Notes: a model not told the origin generated them from the letters alone. A DNA stretch of 42,117 nucleotides from Xylanibacter ruminicola Ga6B6 (GCF_000687715.1 NZ_JHXD01000025.1:1-42117), one strand, 5' to 3'. Shown: positions 16,447 through 26,357, counted from the stretch's first letter. Numbers and translations are program-made.

Positions 16447-18126
16447 TTACCAGAAATAGATATAGAAAGCTACTGTGAAGCCCAGAATAACGATGGTATG
16501 GAATACATCCCACTTATTCCAGCTATTACGGGTAGCCTCGATCTGCTCGGGTGTTGATGTACCGAATACCAGACCCTGAATCTTCTGCTCGTCGGGAGCC
16601 TCGGTACAGAGTGATACTGCAATCACAACCAGACAGCAAACGATGAGCATTACACCACAGAAGAACAACCAGTTGAAGTCGTAGAACACAGCCTTGAACC
16701 AGCTGTCGGCAGCATCGGTAGCATTGCTGTAGTAAACCTTAGCACCCAGACGTGTCAAACCGATGATGATACCAGAGAGCAAGCCCCACTGACCACCCTT
16801 GGCAGTAGCACGCTTCCAGCAGATACCCAGCAGGAAGGCGGCAGCGATACCAGGAGCCAGTACTGACTGTACGTCCTGCAGGTAGTTGTAAAGTACGTTT
16901 CCTACCGAACGCATGATGGGAATCCACAGGATACCCAGAATTACGATAACTACAGTTGCAATCTGTCCGATACGTACGAGCTGCTTCTCAGGAGTCTCGG
17001 GGCGCAGACGCTTCCAGAAGTCGATAGTGAACAGCATAGCTGAAGAGTTGAACAGCGAAGCCAGTGATGACATCAGGGCCGCGAGGATACCGCAGACTAC
17101 CAGACCCTTCACACCAGCAGGCAGCAACTTAGCTACGAGGGTAGGGAAGGCAGCATCGGGAGTGCTCAGTACAAATACCTCGCCGTTTGGCAGGGTGATT
17201 CCCTTTGTGCTCATAGCGAAGGCAATCATACCAGGAATCAGGAACAGGAATACGGGCAGCAGCTTCAGGTAAGCACCGAAGATGGTACCACGACGAGCCT
17301 CTTTCTCATCCTTACCAGAGAGTACACGCTGAACGATGTACTGGTCGGTACACCAGTACCAGAAACCGATAACAGCAGAACCGATAAGGGCACCCAACCA
17401 AGGATAGTTGGCATCGCGGTTGTCGCGAATCAGCGATGTCATCTTGTCGCCATACTCGTTAGCATCAACAGCACCGCAAACAGCCATCATCTCGTCCCAT
17501 CCGCCCAGGGCCTTGAAACCAAGTACCAGGATGATGAGTGAACCAAGCAGCAGGATAGGAGTCTGCAGAACAGAGGTGTAGAGCACACTCTTCATACCAC
17601 CGAAGATGGTGTAGATAGCTGTGATAACTACCAGACCGATAGCTGCAATCCAGAAGAAGTCGATACCCCAGAGCTGCTCGATACCGAATACCTGCTGGAA
17701 TACCAGACCGCCGGCATAAACCGTAACGGCAACCTTGGTAAGTACATAGCTAATCAGAGAGATTACCGAGAGGATGGTGCGGCTCTGAGTGTTGTAGCGG
17801 CGCTCCAGGAACTCAGGCATGGTGTAAACCATCGAACGGGTGTAGAATGGTACGAACACCCAACCCAGAATCAGGATCATCCAACCCTGAATCTCCCAGT
17901 GGGCCATAGCCATACCTGATGAGGCACCGGCTCCAGCCAAACCAATCAGGTGCTCAGAACCGATGTTCGAAGCAAAGATCGACGCACCGATAGCAATCCA
18001 TGTTGCGTCCTTACCTCCCAAGAAATAATCTGCTGAGTTATTGTTCTTCTGTGAAATAACCCAAAGTACAATGCCAATCAGTGCACAACAGAACGCACCG
18101 ATGACAATCCAGTCTAATAATGCCAT
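16447..18126 (-). CDS. Sodium/sugar symporter (SSS family), probable L-arabinose importer
   Basis: 559 residues with about 14 hydrophobic segments, starting at LLDWIVIGAFCCALIGIVLWV. The SSS features are visible: SADYFLGGKDATWIAIGASIFASNIGSEHLIGL-type N-terminal region, GWVFVPFYTRS, and FNSSAMLFTIDFWKRLRP near helix 8. It couples inward Na+ flow to sugar uptake across the inner membrane. The substrate is inferred from position between the epimerase and araR; Bacteroides arabinose operons carry a similar symporter. Confidence 0.88.
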   Translation of the reverse strand: MALLDWIVIGAFCCALIGIVLWVISQKNNNSADYFLGGKDATWIAIGASIFASNIGSEHLIGLAGAGASSGMAMAHWEIQGWMILILGWVFVPFYTRSMVYTMPEFLERRYNTQSRTILSVISLISYVLTKVAVTVYAGGLVFQQVFGIEQLWGIDFFWIAAIGLVVITAIYTIFGGMKSVLYTSVLQTPILLLGSLIILVLGFKALGGWDEMMAVCGAVDANEYGDKMTSLIRDNRDANYPWLGALIGSAVIGFWYWCTDQYIVQRVLSGKDEKEARRGTIFGAYLKLLPVFLFLIPGMIAFAMSTKGITLPNGEVFVLSTPDAAFPTLVAKLLPAGVKGLVVCGILAALMSSLASLFNSSAMLFTIDFWKRLRPETPEKQLVRIGQIATVVIVILGILWIPIMRSVGNVLYNYLQDVQSVLAPGIAAAFLLGICWKRATAKGGQWGLLSGIIIGLTRLGAKVYYSNATDAADSWFKAVFYDFNWLFFCGVMLIVCCLVVIAVSLCTEAPDEQKIQGLVFGTSTPEQIEATRNSWNKWDVFHTIVILGFTVAFYIYFW

Positions 18127-18167
18127 TTTTTAATATTTGATATTAGTTAATAATTAGAAATTCCGTG

Positions 18168-19346
18168 TTATTTGATCGAGAACTTGTAAGCAGCGTGGCT
18201 GTAGTACTTCTCGCCTGGGTTCAAGGTTGGCTGTACCCACTCAGGATGGTTTGGTGAGTCGGGATACTTCTGGCTCTCCAAGCAAACACTCACGTGCTTA
18301 GGATAGGTGATACCATGCTTGCGGGCGATGTCCTTATCGGTACCTACACCCTGGAAGTTACCACTGTAAACCTGTACACCTGGCTCGTTGGTAAACATCT
18401 CCATCAGGATACCTGTCTTGGCGCTGTAGAGGCTGGCGCATACCTGAGTGTCGTCGCCCTTACCGTTCTTAAAGGTGTTCAGGCAGTAGTTGTGGTCGTA
18501 ACCAGTAGCGTTCTGAATCTGGTCGAACTGCGAGTTGATGCTGTCGCCCAGAGCGTGTGGCTGACGGAAATCCATTGGAGTGCCCTCAACCGACTTGATC
18601 TCGCCTGTGGGGATATAGAGCTTGTCGCTGGGTGTAAAGTTATCAGCGTTAACATACAATACCATGTCGTAAGCGGGCTGTGTAAAGTCGCCGCTCAGGT
18701 TGTAGTAGTTGTGGTTGGTCTGGTTAATGATAGTTGGCTTGTCGGTCTCAGCCTCCCAAGTCATATCCAGCACATTGTCGGCTGTGAGTTTGTAGGTGGT
18801 AACAGCCATTACCTTGCCGGGGAATCCGTTTTCGCCATCAGCAGCTACGATGGTAAGCTTCAGGATTGAGTCGCCAATCTGCTCGGCATCATAAACCTTG
18901 TGCATCCAACCTGTGTTGCCACCGCCGTGCAATGAGTTAGGTCCATCGTTGGTGCGCAGCTTAACGGTGTCGCCCTTCAGCAGGAACTGTCCGTTCTTGA
19001 TGCGGTTAGCATAACGGCCTACGCTTGAGCCGTAATCAGATGGGGTGTTGATGGTATCGGCATACTGGGCGATGTTGTCGAATCCCAGAACTACGTCGGT
19101 TGGCTTACCATCCTTGTCGGGAACTACCAACGATACGATACGGGCACCATAGTTAGTGATGCATACCTCCATACCATTCTCGTTCTTCAGTGTGTAAAGC
19201 TTTACTGGCTTTGCCTGAATAGTAGTGTCGAACTTGGCTGGGTTAAGCCCCGATACCGTGAGCTGTGGAGCCTGCTGGCTACCTGCACATGAGAGCATCA
19301 GTGCGGCTGCACCAACTCCCATCAATGTTGCTTTCAATGCTTTCAT
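18168..19346 (-). CDS. Secreted aldose 1-epimerase lipoprotein
   Basis: 392 residues. Lipoprotein signal ending at Cys20 (AALMLSCAGSQQ), then a GalM fold with NDGPNSLHGG, NQTNHNYYNLSG (general acid His), GYDHNYCL and the catalytic Glu in VCLESQKYPDSPNHPEW. It interconverts alpha and beta anomers of free sugars outside the cytoplasm, probably readying arabinose released by GH51 for the symporter encoded 41 bp downstream. First gene of the arabinose operon. A second, unsecreted GalM is encoded at 22033-23124. Confidence 0.9.
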   Translation of the reverse strand: MKALKATLMGVGAAALMLSCAGSQQAPQLTVSGLNPAKFDTTIQAKPVKLYTLKNENGMEVCITNYGARIVSLVVPDKDGKPTDVVLGFDNIAQYADTINTPSDYGSSVGRYANRIKNGQFLLKGDTVKLRTNDGPNSLHGGGNTGWMHKVYDAEQIGDSILKLTIVAADGENGFPGKVMAVTTYKLTADNVLDMTWEAETDKPTIINQTNHNYYNLSGDFTQPAYDMVLYVNADNFTPSDKLYIPTGEIKSVEGTPMDFRQPHALGDSINSQFDQIQNATGYDHNYCLNTFKNGKGDDTQVCASLYSAKTGILMEMFTNEPGVQVYSGNFQGVGTDKDIARKHGITYPKHVSVCLESQKYPDSPNHPEWVQPTLNPGEKYYSHAAYKFSIK

Positions 19347-19396
19347 TGTTTTACTTGTTTTTAATTATTACGTTATTGTTAATGCTAATTTGGGTG

Positions 19397-19427
19397 TAAA
19401 ATTACAATTATAATTTGAACTGACAAA
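19397..19427 (-). promoter_or_regulatory. Arabinose operon promoter with overlapping palindrome
   Basis: Minus strand -33 TTTG (complement of 19424-19427), 19-bp spacer and -7 TAATTTTA (complement of 19397-19404; one mismatch to TAnnTTTG). A near-perfect 18-bp palindrome, AAATTACAATTATAATTT (19399-19416, 16 of 18 positions self-complementary), covers most of the -7 and spacer. That is where a repressor would block polymerase, so it is my candidate AraR operator. I do not recall the published AraR consensus well enough to score it. Confidence 0.6.
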
Positions 19428-19434
19428 CAAAAAT

Positions 19435-19475
19435 GCAAAAAAAATAAGGAGTAAGGTGTAAAAAACACACCTTAC
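19435..19475 (-). terminator. Terminator of the galactose operon
   Basis: On the minus strand GTAAGGTGT - loop - ACACCTTAC (19451-19475, 9-bp stem, 7-base loop) is followed by TCCTTATTTTTTTTGC. It separates galK from the arabinose promoter that starts only about 10 bp further on. A second hairpin, AAACACA-AAAA-TGTGTTT (with one extra A in the loop), sits at 19496-19514. Confidence 0.85.
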
Positions 19476-19528
19476 CCCCAATATTTAACCTTTATAAACA
19501 CAAAAATGTGTTTTTTGTTGGTTCGGAG

Positions 19529-20692
19529 TTAGCAAATTCTGCGTGAACCGTCGCCGATGACTACATCGTAAACCTTTGGCTCGTGTCCGTACTTTGCGTT
19601 GAATTTTGCCTTAGCATCGTCGATGAACTTCTTGTAGAGGTCGTTGCGAACCAGGTTGATGGTGCAGCCACCAAAGCCGCCACCCATGATACGTGAACCT
19701 GTTACACCGTTCTCCTTGGCGATATCGTTCAAGAAGTCGAGCTCCTCGCATGATACTTCGTAATCCTTCGACAGACCAGCGTGAGTCTGATACATCAGCT
19801 CACCAACCTTCTCGTAGTCGCCCTCGTTCAGTGCGTCGCAGACTGCCAGTACGCGGTCCTTCTCACCGAGAACGAACTTAGCGCGCTTGTAGTCCTCTTC
19901 GCCTACCTCGGCACGAACCTCATCCAGCTGCTCCCATGTGCAGTCGCGCAGGGTCTCGAACTTACCCTCTGGGTGCTTAGCCTGAATGTGCTTTACTACG
20001 TTCTCGCAGCTGTTGCGGCGATCATTGTAAGGCGAACCTGCCAGCTGGTGCTTAACTACTGAGTCGAGCAGTACCAGACGGTAGCCATCGGGCTTGAATG
20101 GGAAGTACTCAAACTCGCGGCTGCGGCAGTCGAGGCGCATCAGGCAACCTGCTTTACCGAATACTGAGGCAAACTGGTCCATGATACCGCAGTTAACACC
20201 GCAGTAGTTGTGCTCGGTAGCCTGACCTGCCAGTACCATATCCCACTGCGAAACCTTGTTGTCGCCGAAGATATCGTTCAAACCACAGGCAAAGCAGCTC
20301 TCCATAGCGGCTGATGATGACATACCAGCACCAAGGGGAACGTCGCCGGCAAAAGCGATATTGAAGCCCTTAACGGGAACACCCAGCTTCTTCATCTCCA
20401 GAGCGATACCATAGATGTAACGAGCCCAAGAGGCCTTAGGACCTGCAGGGTCAGAGAGCTTGAAGTCAACGCGGTCCTTCAGGTCGATAGCGTATGCCAT
20501 CACAGTGTCGTCGGTACCATTAGCACGCATTTCGGCTACAATACCTTTGTCGACAGCACCTGGGAACACGAAACCACCATTGTAGTCGGTGTGCTCACCA
20601 ATCAGGTTAATACGTCCGGGAGATGCATATACGTTACCAGTCTTTCCATCAAAGTGCTTGATGAAGCGGCTTCTTACAAATTCAATGTCCAT
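19529..20692 (-). CDS. galK: Galactokinase
   Basis: 387 residues, typical GHMP kinase length. The galactokinase signature GRINLIGEHTDYNGGFVFP is near the N-terminus. The ATP-binding motif VPLGAGMSSSAAME and the C-terminal motif GSRIMGGGFGGCTI are intact. It phosphorylates alpha-D-galactose at C1 as the entry to the Leloir pathway; galT and galE are not in this window. Last gene of a galM-transporter-galK operon, 26 bp after the transporter, followed by an intrinsic terminator. Confidence 0.96.
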   Translation of the reverse strand: MDIEFVRSRFIKHFDGKTGNVYASPGRINLIGEHTDYNGGFVFPGAVDKGIVAEMRANGTDDTVMAYAIDLKDRVDFKLSDPAGPKASWARYIYGIALEMKKLGVPVKGFNIAFAGDVPLGAGMSSSAAMESCFACGLNDIFGDNKVSQWDMVLAGQATEHNYCGVNCGIMDQFASVFGKAGCLMRLDCRSREFEYFPFKPDGYRLVLLDSVVKHQLAGSPYNDRRNSCENVVKHIQAKHPEGKFETLRDCTWEQLDEVRAEVGEEDYKRAKFVLGEKDRVLAVCDALNEGDYEKVGELMYQTHAGLSKDYEVSCEELDFLNDIAKENGVTGSRIMGGGFGGCTINLVRNDLYKKFIDDAKAKFNAKYGHEPKVYDVVIGDGSRRIC

Positions 20693-20718
20693 AAGCTTTA
20701 AAATTTAAAGGGTTAATA

Positions 20719-21996
20719 TTAATCGACTTTGATGTCCTGATTCACGTTCTTGCAACCTACGAGGGCGTAGAACAGAATATAGGCCAACATAGCGATGACG
20801 AGCCAGTAGCTGAAGATTGGACCGGCTGACTTGGCGATAGCCTCCTGAAGGAGAGGCATCACACCACCACCAACAACCATTGTCATGAAGATACCAGAGG
20901 CAGCCTCAGTGTACTTGCCCAGTCCCTCAACAGAGAGGTTGAAGATACCACCCCACATGATAGAGGTGCAGAGACCGCAAGCAGGAATCAGGAATGCCTT
21001 AGCAGGTACGTCGTGTCCGCTGAACGAGATGGTTACGCTCTCAGGCATAAAGATAGCTACTACGAGCAGCAGGATAGCAACAGCGCTAACTGTTGACAGC
21101 TGCAGCTTGGTAGAAACCTTACCTGAGATAGCACTCGAGCAAGCACGACCAATCATCATGAGTAACCAGTAGGCAGCAGCCAGTGTACCACCGATGGCGG
21201 CTGCACCTTCGAAACCAAGATCGGTTACGTAGAAGTTCAGCTCCATAGGAATTCCAATTTCGATACCTACATAGAAGAAGATAGCGATAACACCCAGCAC
21301 GCAGTGGCGGAATGCCAATGGACTGCGCTCGTACTTAGGAGATACCTTTCCGAGTGTGGGCTCTGGAATGCTAACACGGCTGATGATAACGAACGAAATG
21401 GCGAATACGGCAATACCGATAAACAGCAGTGGAGCAACGTCGCCCATGCTGGTCTCGGCTGTTACAGTACCTACCAGGATACCTGCCAACAGCGGGGTGA
21501 GTGTACCGGTGAGTGAGTTCAGAGTACCTCCCACCTGAATGAGCTGGTTACCCTTGTTACCGCCACCTCCAAGAAGGTTCAGCATAGGGTTAACTACGGT
21601 GTTCAGCATACATACGCAGAAACCGCAGATGAATGCACCAAGCAGGTAGATTACCAAGTTGAGGGCTACAGGAATGCTATCGTATGTAAATACGTAAGTA
21701 CCTGCGCCTACAAGGCTTGAGAGATACTGGAAACACAAACCAACGATACCCACGATCAGAGCGATCAGGGCTGTTTTTTTGTATCCGTATTTCGTAAGCA
21801 TTTTACCTGCAGGTATTCCCATAAACAGGTAAGCCGCAAAGTTCATCAGGTTACCCCAAGCTTTGGCAAAAGGATACTCGAAACCCCAGATGTTGCCAAA
21901 GGGAGCGCCCATGTTAGTTACAAAGCTGATCATCGCGAAGATGAAGCACATAGTGACAATGGCAATCACCTTGCCATTCTTGTTTGTTTCAGTCAT
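20719..21996 (-). CDS. FucP/GluP-type MFS sugar transporter
   Basis: 425 residues with about 12 hydrophobic helices, opening with VIAIVTMCFIFAMISFV. The cytoplasmic loop after helix 2 (FMGIPAGKMLTKYGYKKT) and the later GRACSSAISGKVSTK segment fit the fucose/glucose/galactose proton symporter branch of the major facilitator superfamily. It sits between galM and galK, so galactose (perhaps glucose) is the likely cargo. Substrate is inferred from the operon. Confidence 0.85.
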   Translation of the reverse strand: MTETNKNGKVIAIVTMCFIFAMISFVTNMGAPFGNIWGFEYPFAKAWGNLMNFAAYLFMGIPAGKMLTKYGYKKTALIALIVGIVGLCFQYLSSLVGAGTYVFTYDSIPVALNLVIYLLGAFICGFCVCMLNTVVNPMLNLLGGGGNKGNQLIQVGGTLNSLTGTLTPLLAGILVGTVTAETSMGDVAPLLFIGIAVFAISFVIISRVSIPEPTLGKVSPKYERSPLAFRHCVLGVIAIFFYVGIEIGIPMELNFYVTDLGFEGAAAIGGTLAAAYWLLMMIGRACSSAISGKVSTKLQLSTVSAVAILLLVVAIFMPESVTISFSGHDVPAKAFLIPACGLCTSIMWGGIFNLSVEGLGKYTEAASGIFMTMVVGGGVMPLLQEAIAKSAGPIFSYWLVIAMLAYILFYALVGCKNVNQDIKVD

Positions 21997-22032
21997 ATTT
22001 GTCGTCTATTTATTTTAAATGTTGGATAATTT

Positions 22033-23124
22033 CTACTCTACCACTCCAAAGCGGTATACGGTCTTCTGCTTGTAACGCTGTCCTGGATTCAGAACCACAC
22101 TTGGGAAGTATGGACGGTTAGGTGAATCGGGGAAGTGCTGTGCCTCGAAGCAGACAGCTGAACGATGTGGGAAGGTGCAACCATTAGCGCCCTTATAGCC
22201 GCTCAGGAAGTTACCTGTGTAAAGCTGCAGGCCTGGCTCGGTGGTGTAAACCTCCATAGTACGGCCGCTCTTAGGATCGGTAACCTTGGCAGCGAATGAG
22301 AGCTCGCCCTCTTCCTGCTTGTTCAGTACGTAGTTGTGGTCGAAACCGTGTCCGAACTTAATCTGCTCGTGATCGGCGTTGATGTCCTGTCCGAATGCCT
22401 TTGGCTTGCGGAAGTCGAATGGAGTTCCCTCAACCTTCAGGATCTCACCTGTTGGGATAGCAGTAGCATCGGTAGGCAGATAGAAGTCGGCATTGATTTC
22501 GCAAATCTGATCGTCGATGCTTGGTGTAGGATCGGCAGTACCAGCCAGTGAGAAGAAGGCGTGGTGTGTCAGATTAACGATAGTCTTCTTGTTAGTAGTA
22601 GCCAGGTACTCGATTACCAGTTCGTTGTTGTCGGTAAAGGTAAATTCTACTGTTACATCCAGCTCGCCTGTGAAACCTTCCTCACCATAAGAAGAAATAC
22701 GGTGCAGAGCCAAAGAGCGAGGACCCATCTGGCGGGCATCCCAAACCTTAGCGTTGAAACCTACTGAACCGCCGTGCAGGTGGTTAGGTCCATCGTTAAG
22801 AGCCAGCTGGTACTCCTTGCCGTTCAGAATGAACTGGCCTTTGCAGATACGGTTACCCCAACGGCCGATCAGAGTCGACAGATAAGGCTCGTTTCCGCTG
22901 GTCAGCTGCTCGATACTGTCGTGACCCTGGATAACGTTAGCTACTTTACCATCCTTGCCGGGAACCATAATAGCACAAATGGCACCGCCATAGTTTGAGA
23001 TGGCAACTTCGAATCCTTTACGGTTTCTAAGAATATACAAGTCGGTTTTTTTACCGTTGATTGTGGCCTGGAAGTTCTCACGCTTCAAGCCGCACAGATT
23101 CACTGTCTCTGTAGTGTTCGCCAT
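22033..23124 (-). CDS. galM: Aldose 1-epimerase (mutarotase)
   Basis: 363 residues, no signal peptide, so cytoplasmic. GalM motifs: NDGPNHLHGGSVGF, catalytic His in NLTHHAFFSLAG, GFDHNYVLNK and catalytic Glu in AVCFEAQHFPDSPNRP. It converts beta-D-galactose to the alpha anomer used by GalK. First gene of the galactose operon; the transporter begins 36 bp after it. Confidence 0.94.
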   Translation of the reverse strand: MANTTETVNLCGLKRENFQATINGKKTDLYILRNRKGFEVAISNYGGAICAIMVPGKDGKVANVIQGHDSIEQLTSGNEPYLSTLIGRWGNRICKGQFILNGKEYQLALNDGPNHLHGGSVGFNAKVWDARQMGPRSLALHRISSYGEEGFTGELDVTVEFTFTDNNELVIEYLATTNKKTIVNLTHHAFFSLAGTADPTPSIDDQICEINADFYLPTDATAIPTGEILKVEGTPFDFRKPKAFGQDINADHEQIKFGHGFDHNYVLNKQEEGELSFAAKVTDPKSGRTMEVYTTEPGLQLYTGNFLSGYKGANGCTFPHRSAVCFEAQHFPDSPNRPYFPSVVLNPGQRYKQKTVYRFGVVE

Positions 23125-23159
23125 ATGAATATGTTTATTAGTTAAAAATTAATTTTCTG

Positions 23160-23196
23160 CAAAGTAACAGAAAAAAAATCAAACTAACGAACGTTT
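23160..23196 (-). promoter_or_regulatory. Probable galactose operon promoter region
   Basis: Minus strand TTACTTTG (complement of 23160-23167) is a one-mismatch -7 box 36 bp before the galM start. A weak dyad, AAAC..CG..GTTT (23181-23196), lies about where the -33 element should be and might be a regulator site. No good -33 box was found and folC read-through cannot be excluded. Confidence 0.4.
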
Positions 23197-23231
23197 CAGC
23201 GAAAAAAAAGTTTTTGCAGTCTTAAAAAAAT

Positions 23232-24545
23232 CTAAATACAGTTCTTTAGCAGGTCTGCTACCACATAACTGCTACCTCCAACGAACACAAAGTCGTTGTT
23301 ATCGGCTGCTGCCTTGGCTGCTTCGTAAGCCGATTTTACATCGGGATAGGCCTCGCCCATCAGCTCCATGGTCTGGGCATAAAGCTTCAGAACGTTCTCC
23401 GAAACGGCACGTTTATTGTTCGCTTTTGTAAAATAATAGGTAGCATTCTTGGGCAGCAGTGCCAGTACGCCCTGTATGTCTTTGTCGTCGACCATGCCGA
23501 ATACAATGTGCATATGATTGCACTTTACCGACTTGAGCTGCTCGCTCAGATAAGTCCAACCTGGCACATTATGACCGGTATCGCAGATGGTGAGTGGGGC
23601 CTCGCTGATCTTCTGCCAGCGTCCCTTCAAGCCTGTCAGGTTGCAGACATGCAGGAATCCCTGACGCACCTCACGGTTCATGCTGGGCTTGTTAGCCTCG
23701 CATGGGTAGGCGTGCATATAACCCAGAGCCTCCAGCTGCTGTACGGCACACAGGATGGTATTGGTGTTCTTTTCCTGATAGCTGCCACCCAGCTCGCCTT
23801 TGATGATGCCAAAGTCCTTGGTGTTGTACTCAAAGCCTGCTGCACTGTTCGATGCTGAAATAATCTGGTTGTGATCCTCGGCAAATACGATGGGGGCGTG
23901 GTTCTCAACGGCAACAGCCTCGAACACCATACGTGTCTCGGGTGTGGTCTCGCCAATAACTACGGGCACATCCTTCTTAATAATTCCAGCTTTCTCCATA
24001 GCAATCTGCTCGAGCGAATTACCCAGGAACTGCGTGTGGTCCATACCGATATTGGTAATGACGGATAGGGCAGGGGTGATGATGTTGGTACAGTCTAATC
24101 GACCGCCCAATCCAACCTCGATCACGGCGATATCCACCTTCATCTCGGCAAAATACTTAAAGGCCAGTGCGGTGGTAAGCTCGAAGAACGAGGGCTTGAT
24201 GGGTTCGAAGAAACTCTTCTCCTTCTCCACAAAGTCAATGACATACTCCTCGCTGATGGGCTGACCGTTTACGCGGATGCGCTCGCTGAAGTCAACCAGA
24301 TGTGGCGATGTGTACAAACCTACACGATAGCCGCACATCTGTAAAATAGCAGAAAGCGTGTGAGCACACGACCCCTTTCCGTTAGTACCAGCCACATGAA
24401 TAGTAACATACTTTTGATGTGGATGTCCGAAATGCTTGTCGAGTGCATGACTGTTTTCCAGTCCTTCCTTATACCCGCCTGCTCCCTGACGCTCGAACAT
24501 GGGTAACTGGCTGTAAAGGTATTCACACGTTTCCTGATAAGTCAT
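23232..24545 (-). CDS. folC: Folylpolyglutamate synthase / dihydrofolate synthase
   Basis: 437 residues. Mur-ligase-like ATP site HVAGTNGKGSCAHTL near residue 50, VGLYTSPHLVDFSERI, the catalytic-region VIEVGLGGRLDCTN and VITNIGMDHTQFLG, and C-terminal ICDTGHNVPGW. It adds L-glutamate to dihydropteroate and to folates in the cytoplasm. It starts 21 bp after the dnaJ stop and may be read from the grpE-dnaJ promoter. Confidence 0.94.
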   Translation of the reverse strand: MTYQETCEYLYSQLPMFERQGAGGYKEGLENSHALDKHFGHPHQKYVTIHVAGTNGKGSCAHTLSAILQMCGYRVGLYTSPHLVDFSERIRVNGQPISEEYVIDFVEKEKSFFEPIKPSFFELTTALAFKYFAEMKVDIAVIEVGLGGRLDCTNIITPALSVITNIGMDHTQFLGNSLEQIAMEKAGIIKKDVPVVIGETTPETRMVFEAVAVENHAPIVFAEDHNQIISASNSAAGFEYNTKDFGIIKGELGGSYQEKNTNTILCAVQQLEALGYMHAYPCEANKPSMNREVRQGFLHVCNLTGLKGRWQKISEAPLTICDTGHNVPGWTYLSEQLKSVKCNHMHIVFGMVDDKDIQGVLALLPKNATYYFTKANNKRAVSENVLKLYAQTMELMGEAYPDVKSAYEAAKAAADNNDFVFVGGSSYVVADLLKNCI

Positions 24546-24566
24546 AGCTTTATACCTTATTATATA

Positions 24567-25727
24567 TTAATTAAAGTAATTCTTGAATTTCTGGAAGATC
24601 GAGTCGCGTGTCTGCTTGTCGCCCTTGAAGTTGTCGCTGCCCTTGAACTGCTCAATGGCCTGCTTCTCCTCCTTGCTCAAGGTCTTAGGCACGTAAACGC
24701 TGATGTTAACCACCAGGTCGCCACGACCGCTACCATAGCCTTGAACCACGGGCAGACCCTTACCGCGCAAACGCAAGGTCTTACCTGGCTGGGTACCATT
24801 CTCGAGCTTTACCTTGAGCTTGGTTCCCTCGATGGTAGGAATCTCAATTTCGCCTCCAAGTGCTGCTGTTGGGAAGTCGAGCAACAGGTTGTAAATCAAG
24901 TCGTTACCATCACGGATAAATGTCTCGTGTGGCTCCTCGGCGATAAACACCTGGATGTCGCCCGATGTACCGTTGTGCTTGCCGGCATTACCCTTGCCTG
25001 GCACGTTTACAACCATACCCTCGGCAACGCCAGCGGGGATGTTGATCTCAACCACCTCTTCGCCTTTCTCAACGCCAGTACCGCCGCAGTGCTTACACTT
25101 GTTCTTGATCACCTGACCTTCGCCACCGCAGGTAGGGCATACGCTCTGCTGCTGCATCATTCCGAAGATGCTCTGGGTGGTGTGGGTGATGTAACCCTGA
25201 CCGTGACAGGTGGGGCACTGCTCCTTCATGCTGCCAGCCTCGGCACCAGTACCGCTACAATGTGGACAAGGAATGTCCTTGCGAACCTTGAACTTCTTGG
25301 TAACACCAGTATTGATCTCCTCGAGTGTAAGCTTCACCTTCAGACGCAGGTCGCTGCCGCGATGCTGCTGTGGACGACGCTGTCCACCGCCAAAGCCACC
25401 AAAGCCGTGACCGCCGAAGATATCGCCGAACATCGAGAAGATATCGTCCATGTTCATATTGGTCTCGAAGCCACTGAAACCGCCGAATCCGCCGCCCATG
25501 CTTGGTCCGTCGAATCCGAACTGGTCGTACTGCTGACGTGTCTTTGGATCGTGCAGTACATTGTATGCCTCGGCCGCCTCCTTAAATTTCTCTTCGGCTT
25601 CCTTGTCGCCAGGATTACGGTCGGGGTGGTACTTAATGGCTATCTTACGATACGCTTTCTTAATTTCGTCTTCTGTGGCGCTTTTTTCTACGCCCAGCAC
25701 CTCGTAGTAGTCTCTTTTTTGTGCCAT
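24567..25727 (-). CDS. dnaJ: Chaperone DnaJ (Hsp40)
   Basis: 386 residues. J domain at 1-70 with the HPD motif ([10 protein letters not shown]), a Gly/Phe-rich linker ([12 protein letters not shown]), four zinc-finger CxxCxGxG repeats ([32 protein letters not shown]) and the C-terminal substrate-binding domains. It delivers unfolded proteins to DnaK and stimulates its ATPase. It is 6 bp downstream of grpE; dnaK is not in the window. Confidence 0.97.
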   Translation of the reverse strand: MAQKRDYYEVLGVEKSATEDEIKKAYRKIAIKYHPDRNPGDKEAEEKFKEAAEAYNVLHDPKTRQQYDQFGFDGPSMGGGFGGFSGFETNMNMDDIFSMFGDIFGGHGFGGFGGGQRRPQQHRGSDLRLKVKLTLEEINTGVTKKFKVRKDIPCPHCSGTGAEAGSMKEQCPTCHGQGYITHTTQSIFGMMQQQSVCPTCGGEGQVIKNKCKHCGGTGVEKGEEVVEINIPAGVAEGMVVNVPGKGNAGKHNGTSGDIQVFIAEEPHETFIRDGNDLIYNLLLDFPTAALGGEIEIPTIEGTKLKVKLENGTQPGKTLRLRGKGLPVVQGYGSGRGDLVVNISVYVPKTLSKEEKQAIEQFKGSDNFKGDKQTRDSIFQKFKNYFN

Positions 25728-25733
25728 ATTGTA

Positions 25734-26324
25734 TTATTGTCCAACTGCCACTTTGGCGTGGCGGATTACTTTGTCGTTCAGTTTGTATCCCTCCTGCAGG
25801 CAGTCGATAACCTTGCCTTTCTTGTCGTCGCCCATACCAGGAACCATTGCTACGGCCTCGTGCAGGTCGGTGTCAAAGTCGGCATCCTTGGTTTCAATCT
25901 TGCTAACGCCCTGACCTTCGAGGGTTTTTACGAACTTGTTGTAAATCAGTTCCACACCCTCGCGCAGTACCTGTGGGTCGTCAGTCTTGGCGCCATTGGC
26001 AATGGCACGCTCCATATCATCGAGTACAGGCAGAATGGCTGAGATGACCTTCTCGCCACCGTTCAGAATCAGCTCGGCACGCTCTTTCAGGGTGCGCTTG
26101 CGGTAATTCTCAAATTCGGCAGCTTTGTAGAGCAGCTGTGTCTTCAGCTCCTCAATCTCCTGCTGTGCTTTTGTCAGAGGATCAACTTCCTCTTCTTCCT
26201 TTGCAGTCTCGTCGGCAGCAGCCTCCTGGTTCTTGGTTGCCTCTGCTGTCTCTTTGTCAGTGTCTTCAACGGGAGCCTCGTTCAGGTTCTCCTCGCTTTC
26301 GATGTTGATATCTTTTTCTGTCAT
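25734..26324 (-). CDS. grpE: Nucleotide exchange factor GrpE
   Basis: 196 residues. An acidic, disordered N-terminus (1-65, ESEENLNEAPVEDTDKE) leads into a long coiled coil (QQEIEELKTQLLYKAAEFENYRKRT-type heptads) and a C-terminal beta domain with DLHEAVAMVPG and VIRHAKVAVGQ. It releases ADP from DnaK. The gene is preceded by a sequence matching a sigma-54 promoter (26358-26373) and forms an operon with dnaJ. Confidence 0.95.
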   Translation of the reverse strand: MTEKDINIESEENLNEAPVEDTDKETAEATKNQEAAADETAKEEEEVDPLTKAQQEIEELKTQLLYKAAEFENYRKRTLKERAELILNGGEKVISAILPVLDDMERAIANGAKTDDPQVLREGVELIYNKFVKTLEGQGVSKIETKDADFDTDLHEAVAMVPGMGDDKKGKVIDCLQEGYKLNDKVIRHAKVAVGQ

Positions 26325-26357
26325 AATAGCGTTGTTTAAAGTTTCTGCTTACTGCAT

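Noticed and set aside
19496..19514. Hairpin AAACACA-TGTGTTT followed by T on the plus strand considered as a terminator
   Set aside because: No plus-strand gene ends nearby; the galactose operon terminator is the stronger hairpin at 19451-19475.
24741..26042. 433-codon open frame antisense to dnaJ and grpE
   Set aside because: It is the mirror of two certain genes with strong codon bias, has no recognisable domain and spans both genes. It is a shadow frame.
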